From Candidatus Peregrinibacteria bacterium CG10_big_fil_rev_8_21_14_0_10_49_10 (lineage in GTDB: Bacteria > Patescibacteriota > Gracilibacteria > Peribacterales > Peribacteraceae): 36,398 bases of DNA. Made by a program: the position numbers and the translations under genes. The DNA lies in contig PFDR01000040.1 of the NCBI GenBank assembly GCA_002772545.1, forward strand, positions 1 to 36,398. The letters run 5' to 3'. Position 1 is the stretch's first letter, and the number at the start of each line of letters is the position of its first letter. The notes under the pieces are model-generated. The model saw only the letters and a list, made by a program, of their open reading frames with translations, was not told the DNA's origin and ran no database searches. This document shows positions 35,963-36,398 of this stretch, one piece after another.

Positions 35963-36043
35963 GTTTCGGCTGTATCGGCCTCGGTGTGGTTTGTAGCCAC
36001 ATGGAGTCCGAATGTTTTTCAGCTCCTTACCCTTACAAAGTAT

Positions 36044-36121
36044 GGATAGCGCTCATTCACATCATTGTAGAGTAGAGAAGTGTGGCCATCTGCGCGCTAT
36101 CCCGAGCTTGTCGAAGGATAG
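36044..36121 (+). other. Overlapping alternative stems in the pre-16S leader
   Basis: GGATAGCGC (36044-36052) pairs with GCGCTATCC (36094-36102), which overlaps CTATCC (36097-36102) pairing with GGATAG (36116-36121). Confidence 0.6.
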
Positions 36122-36155
36122 ATGACGCAGCATGGACCTACTAAACTTATAAACT

Positions 36156-36201
36156 AAACTAGAAATAACTAGTTTTCCTTTGACCAAATTTTATATGGTC
36201 A
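36156..36201. other. Two adjacent dyads upstream of 16S
   Basis: AAACTAG-aaataa-CTAGTTT (36156-36175) and TGACCA-aattttata-TGGTCA (36181-36201), both perfect. Confidence 0.6.
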
Positions 36202-36310
36202 TCTCTTATACCATGGAGTGATGCTACTTGCCGTGTACCCAACGTGGTACGTGGTGCATCTACTTCGTGGTTGATCTGAGAGTCATGCCTCTGGCATGTA
36301 CTTGATGATC

Positions 36311-36398
36311 TTTTCGAAGAGTTTGATCCTGGCTCAGAGTGAACGCTAGCGGTGCGCCTAACACATGCAAGTCGCGCGAGGCTTCGAGCCGAGCGGCG
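36311..36398 (+). rRNA. 16S rRNA, 5' end (partial, runs off the window)
   Basis: Exact AGAGTTTGATCCTGGCTCAG at 36318-36337 followed by AGTGAACGCTAGCGGTGCGCCTAACACATGCAAGTCG. Confidence 0.97.

Noticed and set aside
36180-36212. Second rRNA promoter (TTGACC ... TATACC)
   Set aside because: The spacer would be about 20-21 nt and the -35 overlaps the TGACCA/TGGTCA dyad; not supported well enough.
1-36398. Alternative genetic code (TGA recoded, as in some candidate phyla)
   Set aside because: Several confidently called genes end in TGA with coupled downstream starts (10246, 12773, 13644, 14867, 29188, 27007), so TGA is a stop here.
1-36398. CRISPR array, prophage, toxin-antitoxin or anti-phage defence system
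   Set aside because: No regularly spaced direct repeats, no phage structural or integrase genes, and no recognisable defence or nuclease domains in the translated ORFs.

Overview
This 36.4-kb window is a dense bacterial surface-glycan locus ending at the 5' end of a 16S rRNA gene (about 36311 to the window edge). From left to right it contains four units. (1) A minus-strand unit encodes DUF4956, VTC-domain and two CotH-like proteins. (2) A long glycan block encodes glycosyltransferases, methyltransferases, a cupin, a Wzx-like flippase, a polysaccharide deacetylase, Gmd, a secreted beta-rich protein, two GT-C/YfhO-like membrane proteins each beside a polyprenyl-P-sugar-synthase-like GT2, and a methyltransferase fused to an FrhB/FdhB-like domain. 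(3) A nucleotide-sugar operon encodes a PerA-like aminotransferase, a sugar N-formyltransferase, a split transketolase and an RfbH/ColD-like dehydratase, followed by an MBOAT O-acyltransferase with an SGNH-like partner. (4) A roughly 480-bp structured region leads into 16S. TGA is used as a stop throughout, so the standard bacterial code applies. Most unit-start genes lack a Shine-Dalgarno sequence and carry a -10-like hexamer 6-8 nt before the start codon, which suggests widespread leaderless transcription. The main leads are this leaderless signature, the RfbH-like enzyme without Fe-S cysteines next to a split transketolase, the methyltransferase-FrhB fusion without ferredoxin cysteines, a two-Cys C-terminal motif on the secreted protein, and mutually exclusive hairpins in the pre-16S leader. 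All family calls come from reading the translations; no database search was run. Taxonomy is not determined. The gene style would fit a Patescibacteria/Peribacteria-like genome, but that is a weak impression.
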